A stretch of DNA of 64,000 nucleotides from Bin5 sp965200685 (GCA_965200685.1 OZ241379.1:3720001-3784000), one strand, 5' to 3'. Counted from the stretch's first letter, positions 44,978 through 54,517 are shown. Notes: a model not told the origin generated them from the letters alone. Program-made: numbers and translations.

Positions 44978-47062
44978 GTGAATCCACGTACAGCAACCGC
45001 ACAACTCATTGCATTCTTGATCATCCTTTCCCTGGTCCTGGCTGCCTGTGGCGCGCCGGCGGCCCCGGCAGGTGGTGAGGAGGCACCCGCGGCTGAGGAA
45101 GCTGCCCCCGCAGCCGCACAAGAAGCAGCGGAATCAGCGTCAGCCGTTGTAGATGGCCCAGTACTGACCGACAAACCGGCCGAAGCCGGTACACGCCCAG
45201 TGCAGAGTGAAGTCTACAACACACCTGCTGACGCCGGGGGCATAGCGGGGTATCAAGAGGCCCCGCAACTGGCGGAAATGGTCGCCAATGGCGAAATCCC
45301 GCCTGTGGCGGAACGCCTGCCTATCAATCCCATCGTAGTCAAACCTGAAGAGGCTGTCGGCAAATACGGCGGTATCCTACGCAAGACCGTTACAGGCCAG
45401 CGCGCCATGGGCGAGATGGGCTGGTGGGTAGAGGAGCCGTTGACCCTCCATTCACCCAAAGGGGAGATCGTTCCCAATGTGGCCGAGAGCTGGGAATGGA
45501 ACGATGATTTCACGCAATTGACCCTCAACCTACGTAAAGGGATCAAGTGGAGCGATGGCGAGCCTTTTACTGCCAATGATGTCATGTTCTGGTGGGAGGA
45601 TATTATTCTGAACGAGGAGCTAACCCCCTCACCTTCGACCCTTCTGACCCGAGACGGTGAGCTTGCCGAGCTGACCATGAGCGACGACTTTACCGTCCAG
45701 TTCTCCTTTGCCAAATCGTACGCGCTCTTTACCACCTACTTGGGCAGTTGGGGCGGGCCACGCCGAGGACCCACCACCAGCCCCAAGCATTATCTGTCCC
45801 AGTTTCATCCCAACTATGCAGAGATGTCCGCAATTGAAGACATGATGGACGAAGGCAGCTTTGATAATTGGATGGACCTATTTGGACAGAAGAACGCAAG
45901 CGAAAACCGCGAGAAACCGAGCCTGGCCGCTTGGATTCCGACCACAGTGCCGCCCAATCCGGTGGAAGTCTATGTCCGCAATCCTTACTTCTGGAAGGTG
46001 GACACTGCCGGCAATCAACTGCCCTACATTGACGAAGTACGTGAAATCCGCGTGGCCGATAGTGAAGTCGCGCTGCTGAAGACTATAGCCGGTGAGTTGG
46101 ACTTTGTGCGCGCCCTAGGCACTGCCAACATCCCGATCTTGTCCGAGAACAAGGAAAGCGGCAACTTCCGTTTTGCCTATGCCAACTGGATGCCCAACTC
46201 CTACGGCAATATCATGTTCAACTATACCATTGAGGACGAAGCCAAGCGCGAGTTGTACAATGATAAGAACTTCCGCCGGGCCCTCTCTATGGCGATCAAT
46301 CGGGATGAGATCATCAAGTTGATCTATAAGGGCGGCGTTTTTGCTTCCCAGATCGCACCTCTACGCGGCGAACCTTACCATGGCGAATCGGAACTTTTCC
46401 TGTCTTGGACGCAGCATGATCCGGACATGGCCAACCAGATGCTGGACGATATCGGCCTGACCGAGCGAGATGACGAAGGCTTCCGACTGGGACCCGATGG
46501 TGAGGAGCTGCTGCTTATCATCTCCGCCACCACTGCCTGGCCGGCGGAGACGCCCGAATTGATGGAACTGGTCAAGGGGTATTGGGCTGAAGTCGGCATC
46601 AATGCGACGGTGACGCCTGAGGCTGGGCAGCTCTGGTACACCCGTCATTACGCCGGCGAGCATGATGTATCGGCCCGGGGCGGCCACTTCGGCGGTGGCC
46701 CGGTCCACCCGACCTTGAATTCCAACACCTTTGCCCTAAGCCGTTGGCAGTGGGCCCCGGACTGGGCAACTTGGCTGGACACGAACGGCGAGCAGGGTGT
46801 AGAACCGCCGGACGACGTGAAGCGGCTGCGAGAGCTACGGGATCAGATCTTGGGCGAACCCGATGAGGCGACTCGCAACGCATTGATACAGGAAGTCTTT
46901 GAGATCCATATGGATAACATCTGGTCCATCGGTCTGGTCGTGGACGATCCCAAATTTGGACAGCTCACCAATGTACATAACCGACTACGCAATGTGGTGA
47001 CCTGGTCCATCTCCGGCGAATGGACACCTACTCTGCCTGCCCAGTGGTTTATCAATGAATAA
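44978..47062 (+). CDS. Family-5 solute-binding lipoprotein (large)
   Basis: At 694 residues it is longer than most members. The signal ends in lipobox LVLAAC, followed by an Ala/Glu/Pro-rich tether (GAPAAPAGGEEAPAAEEAAP). The core has KWSDGEPFTANDVMFWWED and RRALSMAINRDEIIKLIYKG. It probably serves the importer encoded at 38600-43013, from which it is separated by the ATPase cassette. The start is GTG 44978 with AAAGGAGAAAATT. The extended members of the family often bind sugars or oligosaccharides rather than peptides. Confidence 0.88.
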   Translation: MNPRTATAQLIAFLIILSLVLAACGAPAAPAGGEEAPAAEEAAPAAAQEAAESASAVVDGPVLTDKPAEAGTRPVQSEVYNTPADAGGIAGYQEAPQLAEMVANGEIPPVAERLPINPIVVKPEEAVGKYGGILRKTVTGQRAMGEMGWWVEEPLTLHSPKGEIVPNVAESWEWNDDFTQLTLNLRKGIKWSDGEPFTANDVMFWWEDIILNEELTPSPSTLLTRDGELAELTMSDDFTVQFSFAKSYALFTTYLGSWGGPRRGPTTSPKHYLSQFHPNYAEMSAIEDMMDEGSFDNWMDLFGQKNASENREKPSLAAWIPTTVPPNPVEVYVRNPYFWKVDTAGNQLPYIDEVREIRVADSEVALLKTIAGELDFVRALGTANIPILSENKESGNFRFAYANWMPNSYGNIMFNYTIEDEAKRELYNDKNFRRALSMAINRDEIIKLIYKGGVFASQIAPLRGEPYHGESELFLSWTQHDPDMANQMLDDIGLTERDDEGFRLGPDGEELLLIISATTAWPAETPELMELVKGYWAEVGINATVTPEAGQLWYTRHYAGEHDVSARGGHFGGGPVHPTLNSNTFALSRWQWAPDWATWLDTNGEQGVEPPDDVKRLRELRDQILGEPDEATRNALIQEVFEIHMDNIWSIGLVVDDPKFGQLTNVHNRLRNVVTWSISGEWTPTLPAQWFINE

Positions 47063-47084
47063 CAGCAGGGGAGAGTGATTCGTG

Positions 47085-47121
47085 GTTCGTGGAGAGTGAC
47101 GAGGAACTGCTCTCCACGAAC
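47085..47121. repeat. 12-bp inverted repeat after a binding-protein gene
   Basis: GTTCGTGGAGAG (47085-47096) and CTCTCCACGAAC (47110-47121) are perfect inverted arms around a 13-base loop, located between the binding-protein stop and the next gene. An mRNA hairpin is likely. ACTGCAGT follows at once. Confidence 0.85.
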
Positions 47122-47143
47122 TACTGCAGTTAGGAGAATACAA

Positions 47144-48082
47144 TTGAAACATGACGCTAGTAAACATCTAGTCTATTTGAACGGAGAGATGCTGCCGCCG
47201 GACGAGGCCAAGATTTCAGTCTTTGATACGGCCATCACCCTAGGCGACACCATGACCGAGTCCGCTCGCACCTTTGGGCACAAACCCTTCAAGCTGGAGC
47301 AGCACATCGACCGGCTGTATAAATCGCTGAAGGTCAGTCGCATTGACCCGGGGCTGTCACCTGCGGAGATGACCGAGATCACCCTTCAGGTCCTGCATAC
47401 CAATTTGCCCCATGTCCCGCCACAGGAAGATGTCTGGATCACCCATAACGTGTCCCGTGGGATGTGGACGGCGGCCGCGGATCCCACGCTGCAGCGTTCC
47501 GCGGCCACGATCATCATCCACACCACACCTCTGATCTTGAGCGATTGGGCCGGGTTCTACACCGAGGGCTGCCATGCGGTCACACCTTTCAGCCGGGCCA
47601 TCCCCACCCAATCCCTGGATGCCCGCATCAAGAACCGTAGCCGCCTAGCCTACACTTTAGCCGAATTTGAAGCGAAGCTAATCGACCCGCAAGCCCAGAG
47701 TGTGATCCTGGATATCCACGGCAATGTGACCGAAAACAAAGGCGGCAATTTCTTCATTTACGCGGACCACGTATTGAAAACGCCCTATGCGCGCGCTGCT
47801 CTGGCCGGCATCAGCCGGCAGACAGTCATGGAACTGGCCGCAGACCTGGGCATTCCCACCCAGATAACCGACTTCCAACCCTATGATATCTATACAGCGG
47901 CTGAGGCATTTTTCACCAGCACGCCCTATTGCATCATGCCTGCCACCAAGTTCAACGGCCTAGCTGTAGGCGACGGAACGGTCGGGCCGGTCACCCGCAG
48001 GCTACTGCAGGCGTGGAGCGAGAGAGTAGGGCTTGACATTATCGCCCAAGCCCAACGTCAAACCGCAATGGAGCAAGGTTAG
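47144..48082 (+). CDS. Class IV PLP-dependent aminotransferase (branched-chain/D-amino-acid type)
   Basis: This 312-residue fold-type IV enzyme has Lys163 (ARIKNRSRL) as the PLP lysine and Glu197 (TENKGGNFF). It transfers amino groups between amino acids and 2-keto acids, or acts as a lyase; the substrate is not evident. The start is TTG 47144, supported by TAGGAG with 7 bp spacing, since an upstream frame reads through the hairpin. The 3' end overlaps the convergent methyltransferase gene by 44 bp. Confidence 0.82.
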   Translation: MKHDASKHLVYLNGEMLPPDEAKISVFDTAITLGDTMTESARTFGHKPFKLEQHIDRLYKSLKVSRIDPGLSPAEMTEITLQVLHTNLPHVPPQEDVWITHNVSRGMWTAAADPTLQRSAATIIIHTTPLILSDWAGFYTEGCHAVTPFSRAIPTQSLDARIKNRSRLAYTLAEFEAKLIDPQAQSVILDIHGNVTENKGGNFFIYADHVLKTPYARAALAGISRQTVMELAADLGIPTQITDFQPYDIYTAAEAFFTSTPYCIMPATKFNGLAVGDGTVGPVTRRLLQAWSERVGLDIIAQAQRQTAMEQG

Positions 48083-48770
48083 TGGCGCGTACCTGCCACA
48101 ATGAACCATTGGTCGCTCTTTCAAATACTGTGATCTGCCAGAAGCTATCCTTAGCCGTATGGACCGGCTTCAAGCCATTCTGGACCGCGATGGCATATAC
48201 ATCTTTGTGAGCGTGTAGGTAGATCCGAAATGTCTGGCCCCTCCACTTCCGTAACAGATTGTCCAGCCGAATTCCAATGCGTACCCACCATCTTTCGTCG
48301 GGATAGCTCAAAGCTAGGTAGCGTTCGGCCTTCCCCGCCGAGGCACTTAGCAGCGCATTCAGATGCGGATAGCAGCAGATCACCCGGTCCATAATCACTA
48401 CATCAGCCGAACTGATGTCAGGCGCGGCAGCGGTGAAGTCACCATGTATATATTGCACTTGGCTGCTCAACCCCAACTGTTCGCCGATTGAGCGGGCAGC
48501 ATCAATGTAGGCCGAGGAGACATCTACGCCGGTCACGCTGGCGGCGATGCCACGGCGCAGCAGTTCATAATGAACACTCCCAACCCCGCTCCCAATCTCT
48601 AGAACGCTGCGTAGCCCGACATGATTTTCTAGCAAATAGGCGATCAGATGTTCGCCACGTGACCCTAAGCCATGGCGCAAGTAGGCATTGGCTTCTTTGG
48701 CAGCACGTTTTGTGTCAAACATGCTTTCAAGCCCGTTGATATTCTGTGGTCCACAGCAACAGCAGTTCAT
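48039..48770 (-). CDS. Class I SAM-dependent methyltransferase
   Basis: This 243-residue protein has the SAM-binding motif LEIGSGVGS near residue 57 and GVDVSSAYID after it. The start MNCCCCGPQNINGLESMFD resembles a methyltransferase group with cysteine-rich N-termini, for which a small-molecule role is common. The start shares ATGA with the stop of the upstream gene, and the C-terminus overlaps the convergent aminotransferase gene by 44 bp. Confidence 0.82.
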   Translation of the reverse strand: MNCCCCGPQNINGLESMFDTKRAAKEANAYLRHGLGSRGEHLIAYLLENHVGLRSVLEIGSGVGSVHYELLRRGIAASVTGVDVSSAYIDAARSIGEQLGLSSQVQYIHGDFTAAAPDISSADVVIMDRVICCYPHLNALLSASAGKAERYLALSYPDERWWVRIGIRLDNLLRKWRGQTFRIYLHAHKDVYAIAVQNGLKPVHTAKDSFWQITVFERATNGSLWQVRATNLAPLRFDVGLGR

Positions 48771-49708
48771 CTCCCGAGTGTGAGAGCTTCGACCGGATTC
48801 TCTAGAACGCCCAGCCCCTCGATCTCTCCCCGGATATGGTCGCCGGGCTGCAGGCGCACCTTTTTGGCATGCCCTACGCCGGCGGGCGTGCCCGTGCTGA
48901 GCACATCTCCTGGTTGTAGGGTGACAAATTGGGAGATAAAGGAGAGAGCCTCGGCCGCTGAAAAGATCATCTGACCGGAGTTGGCATCCTGCTGTAATTG
49001 GCCATTATGCCACAGGCGCATATGCAAACGGTCGGGATGCGGGATTTCATCCCGGGTCGTGATCCATGGCCCCATGGGCCCAAAGGAGTCCAGCCATTTA
49101 CCTACCAGCCAGTCGAAGAAATAATCGCCCTCCTGCTCAGGTAGTTCATTGCGAAAGGTCAGTTCCCGGGCTGAGATGTCGTTGAAGATAGTATAGCCCA
49201 TGATATGTGTTTCGGCTTCGGCGGGCGTCAGATCTCGGCCGGTTTTTCCGACCACCACTGCCAGCTCCAGTTCCCAATCAGCGAAGGCAGTGGAAGAAGG
49301 GATGCGGACCGGCTGGCCTGTGGCCGTGACCGATGTGCAGGGCTTGATGAAGAAGCGAGGGATCATCTTTTCTTTGCCCACATAGGAGCCGCCTCCCTCT
49401 TCAATATGGCTGGCGTAGTTACCGGCCAGACACATAACCTTTCCAGGGCAGGGCAAAGGGGCATGCAGGGTAATCTGATCCAGGGGTAGGGCTGCAGTTG
49501 AATCGCCGTTCTCCTGGGCCCATGAAATCGCAGCTTGTGCGCTGTTGAGCCCGGCCACGCCCGCCGCGAGCAGGGCCTGCATGTCCGCTGCCATGCTCGG
49601 GTCGCCCTGTGCGCTAGCCTGCATACAGGCTGCTAGGTCGTAGATCTGATTTCCCACGACCACGCCGACCCGTTCACCTGCGGGTGCTGCATATGTTGCT
49701 AGTTTCAT
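48767..49708 (-). CDS. Fumarylacetoacetate hydrolase (FAH) family protein
   Basis: This 313-residue protein has the metal-binding acidic residues of the family in the central domain and the C-terminal LSTGTPAGVGHAKK and GDHIRGEIEGLG. Family members hydrolyse or decarboxylate 2-keto or acylpyruvate compounds in aromatic or sugar acid breakdown. AAGGAG precedes ATG 49708; a longer frame to 49756 is disfavoured. It lies between the Gfo/Idh/MocA gene and the methyltransferase gene and probably shares their transcript. Confidence 0.88.
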   Translation of the reverse strand: MKLATYAAPAGERVGVVVGNQIYDLAACMQASAQGDPSMAADMQALLAAGVAGLNSAQAAISWAQENGDSTAALPLDQITLHAPLPCPGKVMCLAGNYASHIEEGGGSYVGKEKMIPRFFIKPCTSVTATGQPVRIPSSTAFADWELELAVVVGKTGRDLTPAEAETHIMGYTIFNDISARELTFRNELPEQEGDYFFDWLVGKWLDSFGPMGPWITTRDEIPHPDRLHMRLWHNGQLQQDANSGQMIFSAAEALSFISQFVTLQPGDVLSTGTPAGVGHAKKVRLQPGDHIRGEIEGLGVLENPVEALTLGR

Positions 49709-49804
49709 CGTGAATCTCCTTTTGATATCATACCAGTTTTGTTTGTGGCCGCCCATTGTTTGTAAGCCAAGCGGTCAAAAGCAAATACATTGCTGGCCAC
49801 TCGG

Positions 49805-50881
49805 TCACTGTTCCAGAGAGATGCGCTGTCCGCTACGGCTGGATTCATAGGCTGCGTCCACCACTTTTGCGACACGGATGGCATCCTCGCCGGTCGCCAT
49901 AGGTGTACCATTGCCCTGACATGCTTCAATAAAGGCGCGCAGGAACGTTTCGCCGTGGGCTCCGCCATAGGCTGGCGAATCCGCGAAGGTATACTCAACT
50001 GTGCGTATGGGAGCAGATGCCCAGTTAGGGTGCGTACTCTCTACAGAGATGCTTGTCGGAATGCCGCTTGAACTCCATACAATGCGTCCAAGGCGGCCAT
50101 TGATGCTGACGTAGGTATCATAACCAGCGCGATTATGATAGCCGCCGCCGCTCATGGTCAACAGATAGCCGGCATGCAAGGAGCCGACAGCCCCTGAACG
50201 AAAGCCCAGAGAAAGAGCCACCACATCTTCCACATCAATATCTTCGCCGCTACGAGTGGCTATCTGGGCCGCCACCGACACAATATCATCTTGAGTGATG
50301 AACTGAATCATATCAATGTAGTGGCAGCCTAACCAGGACAGAATGCCACCGCCAGCCTGCTCCTGAGTAAAGAGCCAATGTTGGGGATTGCGAAACTGCA
50401 CCTGCGTGGTGATCATACGCAACTCCACGGAAATCAGCGGACCGAGCAAGCCCTGCTCCACAAAACAACGGGCATCTCGGATCGGGGTCAAAGCGCGATT
50501 CTGGTAAAAGACACCTAGATGGCACTGGTTCTGCCTAGCCACATCGGTCACCTGTTGACTTTCGACAGCCGTTTTGCCGATAGGCTTATCGGTGATCAGG
50601 TGCTTGCCAGATTCCAACACCTTCATGAAAATCTGCGGTCCTAGATCATTGCGTAGCGCAGCTACGGCAAATAGGATCTGCTCCTGCGCTAACACACTAG
50701 AGAGGTCTGTGGTCGTGCCCTGGACTTTTTCGCCTTGGGTCTTTACCGTCGCTTGAAGTAGAGAGTCATCCGCATCCCAAAGAAAAATGCTGGCAACCTC
50801 CGGCATAGCTTGAAGTGTACGCAGATGTGCTAAAGAATGGGGATGGGATAGACCGAGGAGAGCAGTATGGATGTCTGGCAT
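49805..50881 (-). CDS. Gfo/Idh/MocA-type oxidoreductase
   Basis: This 358-residue protein has a Rossmann-like N-terminus with an altered dinucleotide-binding loop (LLGLSHPHSL, lacking GxGxxG), then the usual GKHLITDKPIG segment with the EKP-like KP. The C-terminal substrate domain is normal. AGGA lies 7 bp before ATG 50881. A divergent promoter (TTGACA, TACGAT) lies upstream. It heads the minus-strand run of three genes. Confidence 0.84.
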   Translation of the reverse strand: MPDIHTALLGLSHPHSLAHLRTLQAMPEVASIFLWDADDSLLQATVKTQGEKVQGTTTDLSSVLAQEQILFAVAALRNDLGPQIFMKVLESGKHLITDKPIGKTAVESQQVTDVARQNQCHLGVFYQNRALTPIRDARCFVEQGLLGPLISVELRMITTQVQFRNPQHWLFTQEQAGGGILSWLGCHYIDMIQFITQDDIVSVAAQIATRSGEDIDVEDVVALSLGFRSGAVGSLHAGYLLTMSGGGYHNRAGYDTYVSINGRLGRIVWSSSGIPTSISVESTHPNWASAPIRTVEYTFADSPAYGGAHGETFLRAFIEACQGNGTPMATGEDAIRVAKVVDAAYESSRSGQRISLEQ

Positions 50882-50942
50882 TTGTCAGTCCTAGTTTGAA
50901 GGATACGCAAAAAGTGTAATGGCGTAAAACAGAAGACGATAC

Positions 50943-50975
50943 TATAATCGTAACTGTGAATCGTTCAGGTGTCAA
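50943..50975. promoter_or_regulatory. Overlapping divergent promoters
   Basis: On the minus strand TTGACA (50970-50975) and TACGAT (50947-50952) are 17 bp apart, driving the gene at 49805-50881. On the plus strand a perfect TATAAT lies at 50943-50948 with only a weak -35 box, towards the gene at 51013. The two -10 boxes overlap, so polymerase binding to one could exclude the other. Confidence 0.5.
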
Positions 50976-51012
50976 TCTGAAAGAGCAAAGACAATCTTCT
51001 AGGAGGCGAATT

Positions 51013-52131
51013 ATGTACAGGGCAGCGGTTATCGGACTCGGCCGGATGGGGAGTACATTCGATGATGAGATCAAGCAGGGTGGTTCGTTCTTTCTCCCTT
51101 ATGCCCATGGACCTAGCTATACCGCAGCACCCCAGGTACAGTTGGTGGCCGCTGCGGATCCACATCCCGAACAGCGAGAGCTCTTTGCCAAGCGTTGGGG
51201 CGTACCAGCGCAAAGGGTTTATGCTGAGTATCAGGAGATGTTGGCCACAGAACAGCCGGATATCGTTAGTATCTGTACCACCGCGCGCCATCGAGCCGCT
51301 ATATTGCAAGATGTAGCCAATGCCGGGGTCAGGGCTATCTGGGCCGAAAAGCCCTTCACCCTGAGTCTTGCTGAAGCGGATGCCGTGGTGGAGCTCTGTC
51401 GTCAGAAGGATGTGGTCGTAGCCATCAACTGTTCCCGACGTTGGAATCCATTCTTTACCGAGGCGCGACGCATGGTCCAGGCCGGCGAATTGGGCGAGAT
51501 TCTACAGATCACTGTCTATGCCCAATGTTATCTCTCCCATAACGGTAGCCATTCCATTGACGCCATGCGCTACCTGATTGGGGACGAAGTGAAATGGGTC
51601 TTTGGCGAAATGGAATCGGATGAAAAGGCCGCTTCTGAGGAAGATCTGATGGGCAATGGCTACTTGGCCTTTGACAATGGGGTGCGAGGATTTTTACGTG
51701 GGATGCCAACAGGCATGGCCCCATGGGAGTTCGATGTCATCGGCACAGAGGGACGTATCCGTTCCTTGGCCGACAGCTTGGAAACACAACTGTATCGCTG
51801 GGTAGAAGGTGGGCTACGCAATCAGGGGGTACCTGCACAGGGGCCCTTCCCCTTGCCCACACGTATACAGAGCATTGGTCTTTCCGTAATTGAGGATCTC
51901 ATTCGTGGCATAGAGACAGGCCGGCAGCCGCGTTGTTCGGCTGAAGATGGACGCAAGGCCCTGGAGATCGCCATCGCCCTGCGAGAGTCCCACCGCTTGG
52001 GCGGTCGCAGAGTGGATTTGCCCATAGCCGACCGCTCCTTACGTATACAATCCATTGAGACCGCCCAAGATGCTGTGCCTGCCCGGGTTCGTCGTCAGCA
52101 AGCGGCAAAGAGGCAAGCAGATGCGGCGTAA
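51013..52131 (+). CDS. Gfo/Idh/MocA-type oxidoreductase
   Basis: This 372-residue protein has GLGRMG as the dinucleotide-binding loop (residues 8-13), WAEKPF as the EKP motif and a normal C-terminal substrate domain. AGGAGG ends 6 bp before ATG 51013, so I prefer it to the in-frame start at 50956. It is a close relative in style to the gene at 52248-53279, including the STFDDE/STIDDE stretch. Its job in the pathway is unknown. Confidence 0.9.
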   Translation: MYRAAVIGLGRMGSTFDDEIKQGGSFFLPYAHGPSYTAAPQVQLVAAADPHPEQRELFAKRWGVPAQRVYAEYQEMLATEQPDIVSICTTARHRAAILQDVANAGVRAIWAEKPFTLSLAEADAVVELCRQKDVVVAINCSRRWNPFFTEARRMVQAGELGEILQITVYAQCYLSHNGSHSIDAMRYLIGDEVKWVFGEMESDEKAASEEDLMGNGYLAFDNGVRGFLRGMPTGMAPWEFDVIGTEGRIRSLADSLETQLYRWVEGGLRNQGVPAQGPFPLPTRIQSIGLSVIEDLIRGIETGRQPRCSAEDGRKALEIAIALRESHRLGGRRVDLPIADRSLRIQSIETAQDAVPARVRRQQAAKRQADAA

Positions 52132-52247
52132 CTGCAGTGATTCATTGTCAGTTTCTCGTTGCCAGTATTTGTCATTTCGCCGCAAATGACGTGGTGTGAC
52201 AACTGAATCCTTGAATCCAGAAAAGTCTGATACAGACAAGGAGAACT

Positions 52248-53279
52248 ATGACAGACAAAACTTATCGAGTCGCCATCATTGGCTTGGGACGTATGGGCAG
52301 CACCATAGACGATGAATTCTCGGCTGCTTCTCCGCCTTATTCCATTGCCGCGGCCTGCCAGGCCAGCCAGCGTCTAGAGATGGTGACTGGGGCCGACATC
52401 GACCCTGACAAGCGCGCAGATTTTTCCCAACGCTGGGGCGTAACTGCGGTCTACCATGACTATGTGGAGATGATCCGCCAGGAAGATCCCGACCTAGTCG
52501 CTATCTGTACCCGGGGCCACCTTCACGGGGAGATGGCGGTACGGACTGCCGAGGAAGGGGTCAAGTTGATCTACTGCGAGAAGGCGATTGCCTGTTCCAT
52601 GGACGAGGCGGATGCCATTCTCAAAGCGGTGCAGGGAAACAATACCCTGTTCAACTCGGGTGTTCTGCGCCGCTTCAATCGCCGCTACCACCAGGCCCGC
52701 GACATGATCCAGCAGGGGCAGATCGGCACCCCCCAGGGCGCAGTTCACTATGCCCATACCAACCTGCTCCATGGCCATATCCATTCTATCGACACCTTGA
52801 GTTTTCTGTTAGGCGACCCCAAGGTGGAGAGCATCTGGGGCGAACTGCACTCCATTGACCATCGGATTCCCGACAATCGTCTGGATGAGGATCCCTATGG
52901 AATTTTCCAGTTGACATTCACTGATGGTGTGGTGGCTAGCAGCGTGCCGGCGGGCCATTGGGAGTTTGAGGTAATCGGCGACCAGGGCAGTGTACGGGTA
53001 CACAACAACGGTGCCGCGCTCCAACTGCGAAAAGGGACAACCGACAACCCGCGCATCTTCACAGAAGTCCCCGTGGCCCAGGTGCCGGAACACAGCACCA
53101 CCCAATTCTGCTTGGAGGATCTCGTCCTAGCTCTTGAAGAAGGCCGGCCAACCTTGGGACCCGTGGAAATCGCCCATCATCTTACCGAAGCCTGCCTAGC
53201 TCTGGCCGAAAGCCACCGTCAAGGGCGGCGTATCACCTTACCGCTGGAAAATCGCTCGCTCTACATTTTCCATCGCTGA
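52248..53279 (+). CDS. Gfo/Idh/MocA-type oxidoreductase
   Basis: This 343-residue protein has GLGRMG and then STIDDEF, YCEKAIA in the EKP position, and an ordinary substrate domain (HYAHTNLLHGHIHSID). AAGGAG precedes the ATG at 52248. It lies 116 bp downstream of the previous oxidoreductase gene, with a region holding the recurrent ACTGCAGTGA motif in between. The two may be successive steps or isozymes. Confidence 0.9.
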   Translation: MTDKTYRVAIIGLGRMGSTIDDEFSAASPPYSIAAACQASQRLEMVTGADIDPDKRADFSQRWGVTAVYHDYVEMIRQEDPDLVAICTRGHLHGEMAVRTAEEGVKLIYCEKAIACSMDEADAILKAVQGNNTLFNSGVLRRFNRRYHQARDMIQQGQIGTPQGAVHYAHTNLLHGHIHSIDTLSFLLGDPKVESIWGELHSIDHRIPDNRLDEDPYGIFQLTFTDGVVASSVPAGHWEFEVIGDQGSVRVHNNGAALQLRKGTTDNPRIFTEVPVAQVPEHSTTQFCLEDLVLALEEGRPTLGPVEIAHHLTEACLALAESHRQGRRITLPLENRSLYIFHR

Positions 53280-53358
53280 TATCTAGTGGCCGGTAACGGC
53301 TGTGGCCTGAGGTGTTTGACTGGTCACTGACCAGCGGTGTTCACCATGGAGGAAGCTC

Positions 53359-54207
53359 ATGTACCAGGGAAAAATTGATGACCGGGATTGGTCGAATTTG
53401 CATTTCGGCCAGCATGTCTATCAGCTTGAAGTCGAAGGCTATACGGTGTTGCCTGCTCTGTTGTCCCCGCAGCATCTGGGCTGTTTACGAGCGGAGACCG
53501 CGCAACTGGATACGTTTGCTGTAGATTACAGTGTGCATCAACAAGTGCGCCCGGGTGTTCAGTTTGCGGGCGGGGCCATCACCGATTTGATCGCCCACCC
53601 ACCGACGATTCGCTTCCTGCAACGTCTGTTTGGCGATGAGATTGTGCTCATGTCCTATGCCTATGCTCGCTCCGAGCCTGGCCATCCGGGCATCAGTCTC
53701 CACACCGATGGCCAGCCCTATGGCTCGCATATCTTTGGCTATGAAGGGAGCTGCCCACACATGGTGCGGGTACTTTATTACCTCCAGGATTTGACGCCAC
53801 AGGTTTCACCCTTTCGCGTGATCCCTCGTTCTCATCTGGCCATGCACGCCCACGCCAACCCCTATTTGCGCTATGAATCACACCCGGAAGAAGTGATGGT
53901 GACTGCCAAGGCCGGGTCGGCCGTGCTGATCAACCATCGGGTCTTTCATGGAAACTTTCCCAATACAGGCGACTATGCCAGAGAGATGTTGGCCATTGCC
54001 TATCGTCCGGCCTGGGCTGGCCCGGTTGTGGAGGAAGTGGAAGCATGGCCGGCGGATGAGGTGGAAAAATTGCCCACTACGCTGAGACCCTTCTTCATCG
54101 ACCGCAATACTCGGCGTTGGACGTATGGTGGGGGCAACAAACCGGCCAACATGGCCCAGGAAGCACCAGGGATCAGTCCCAACCGGTGGGAAACCACCAA
54201 GGGCTAG
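53359..54207 (+). CDS. Phytanoyl-CoA dioxygenase family protein
   Basis: This 282-residue protein has His115/Asp117 (LHTDGQ), a distal His (His193 or His198 in INHRVFHGN) and Arg208 as the 2-oxoglutarate anchor. It should hydroxylate an unknown compound. TGGAGGAAGCTC precedes ATG 53359. It follows two oxidoreductases and precedes a binding-protein gene with its own promoter. Confidence 0.88.
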   Translation: MYQGKIDDRDWSNLHFGQHVYQLEVEGYTVLPALLSPQHLGCLRAETAQLDTFAVDYSVHQQVRPGVQFAGGAITDLIAHPPTIRFLQRLFGDEIVLMSYAYARSEPGHPGISLHTDGQPYGSHIFGYEGSCPHMVRVLYYLQDLTPQVSPFRVIPRSHLAMHAHANPYLRYESHPEEVMVTAKAGSAVLINHRVFHGNFPNTGDYAREMLAIAYRPAWAGPVVEEVEAWPADEVEKLPTTLRPFFIDRNTRRWTYGGGNKPANMAQEAPGISPNRWETTKG

Positions 54208-54252
54208 TGGCCTGTGAACGGCAGTCCCTTGTCATATTTCTTTCTAGCAGAT

Positions 54253-54281
54253 TTGCTCATTCTGAATGAGTATGGTATAAA
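54253..54281 (+). promoter_or_regulatory. Sigma-70-type promoter for the third importer
   Basis: TTGCTC (54253-54258) and TATAAA (54276-54281) are 17 bp apart. The transcript would have an untranslated leader of about 230 bases before ATG 54518, which is long and may host control. Confidence 0.55.
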
Positions 54282-54429
54282 AAGCGAAACCTATTCGCTT
54301 GGTTGTCATAGTGGACTCTGACAAGACTCCTGCGATTTGGCCGATGCCAAACGTCATGGGTTGTGTATGCAACAGAAATGTCCGCTCCTATGGTGGATAG
54401 GTAGACCACGAAGTCCTCGTCTTGTTGAA

Positions 54430-54466
54430 TGATGCAACGATTCCCAAATCCTAGGAAGTTGCATCA
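54430..54466 (+). promoter_or_regulatory. Inverted repeat in the leader of the binding-protein gene
   Basis: TGATGCAAC (54430-54438) and GTTGCATCA (54458-54466) are perfect arms with 19 bases between, and the similarity extends outward with mismatches (CTTG...). It could be an operator for a dimeric regulator or a leader hairpin. Confidence 0.45.
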
Positions 54467-54517
54467 TCCAATCAAGTGATTGGTTCCATCTACTTACTAC
54501 ATTCTAAGGAGGTTGCA

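Larger units (their letters stand above)
54208..54517. other. Intergenic region with promoter and a long inverted repeat
   Basis: No gene is visible in this 310-bp region. A sigma-70-type promoter is likely at 54253-54281 and a 9-bp perfect inverted repeat lies at 54430-54466, described separately. Confidence 0.6.

Noticed and set aside
47075..47143. N-terminal extension of the class IV aminotransferase
   Set aside because: It reads through a 12-bp hairpin and lacks the family pattern; TTG 47144 has a good ribosome site.
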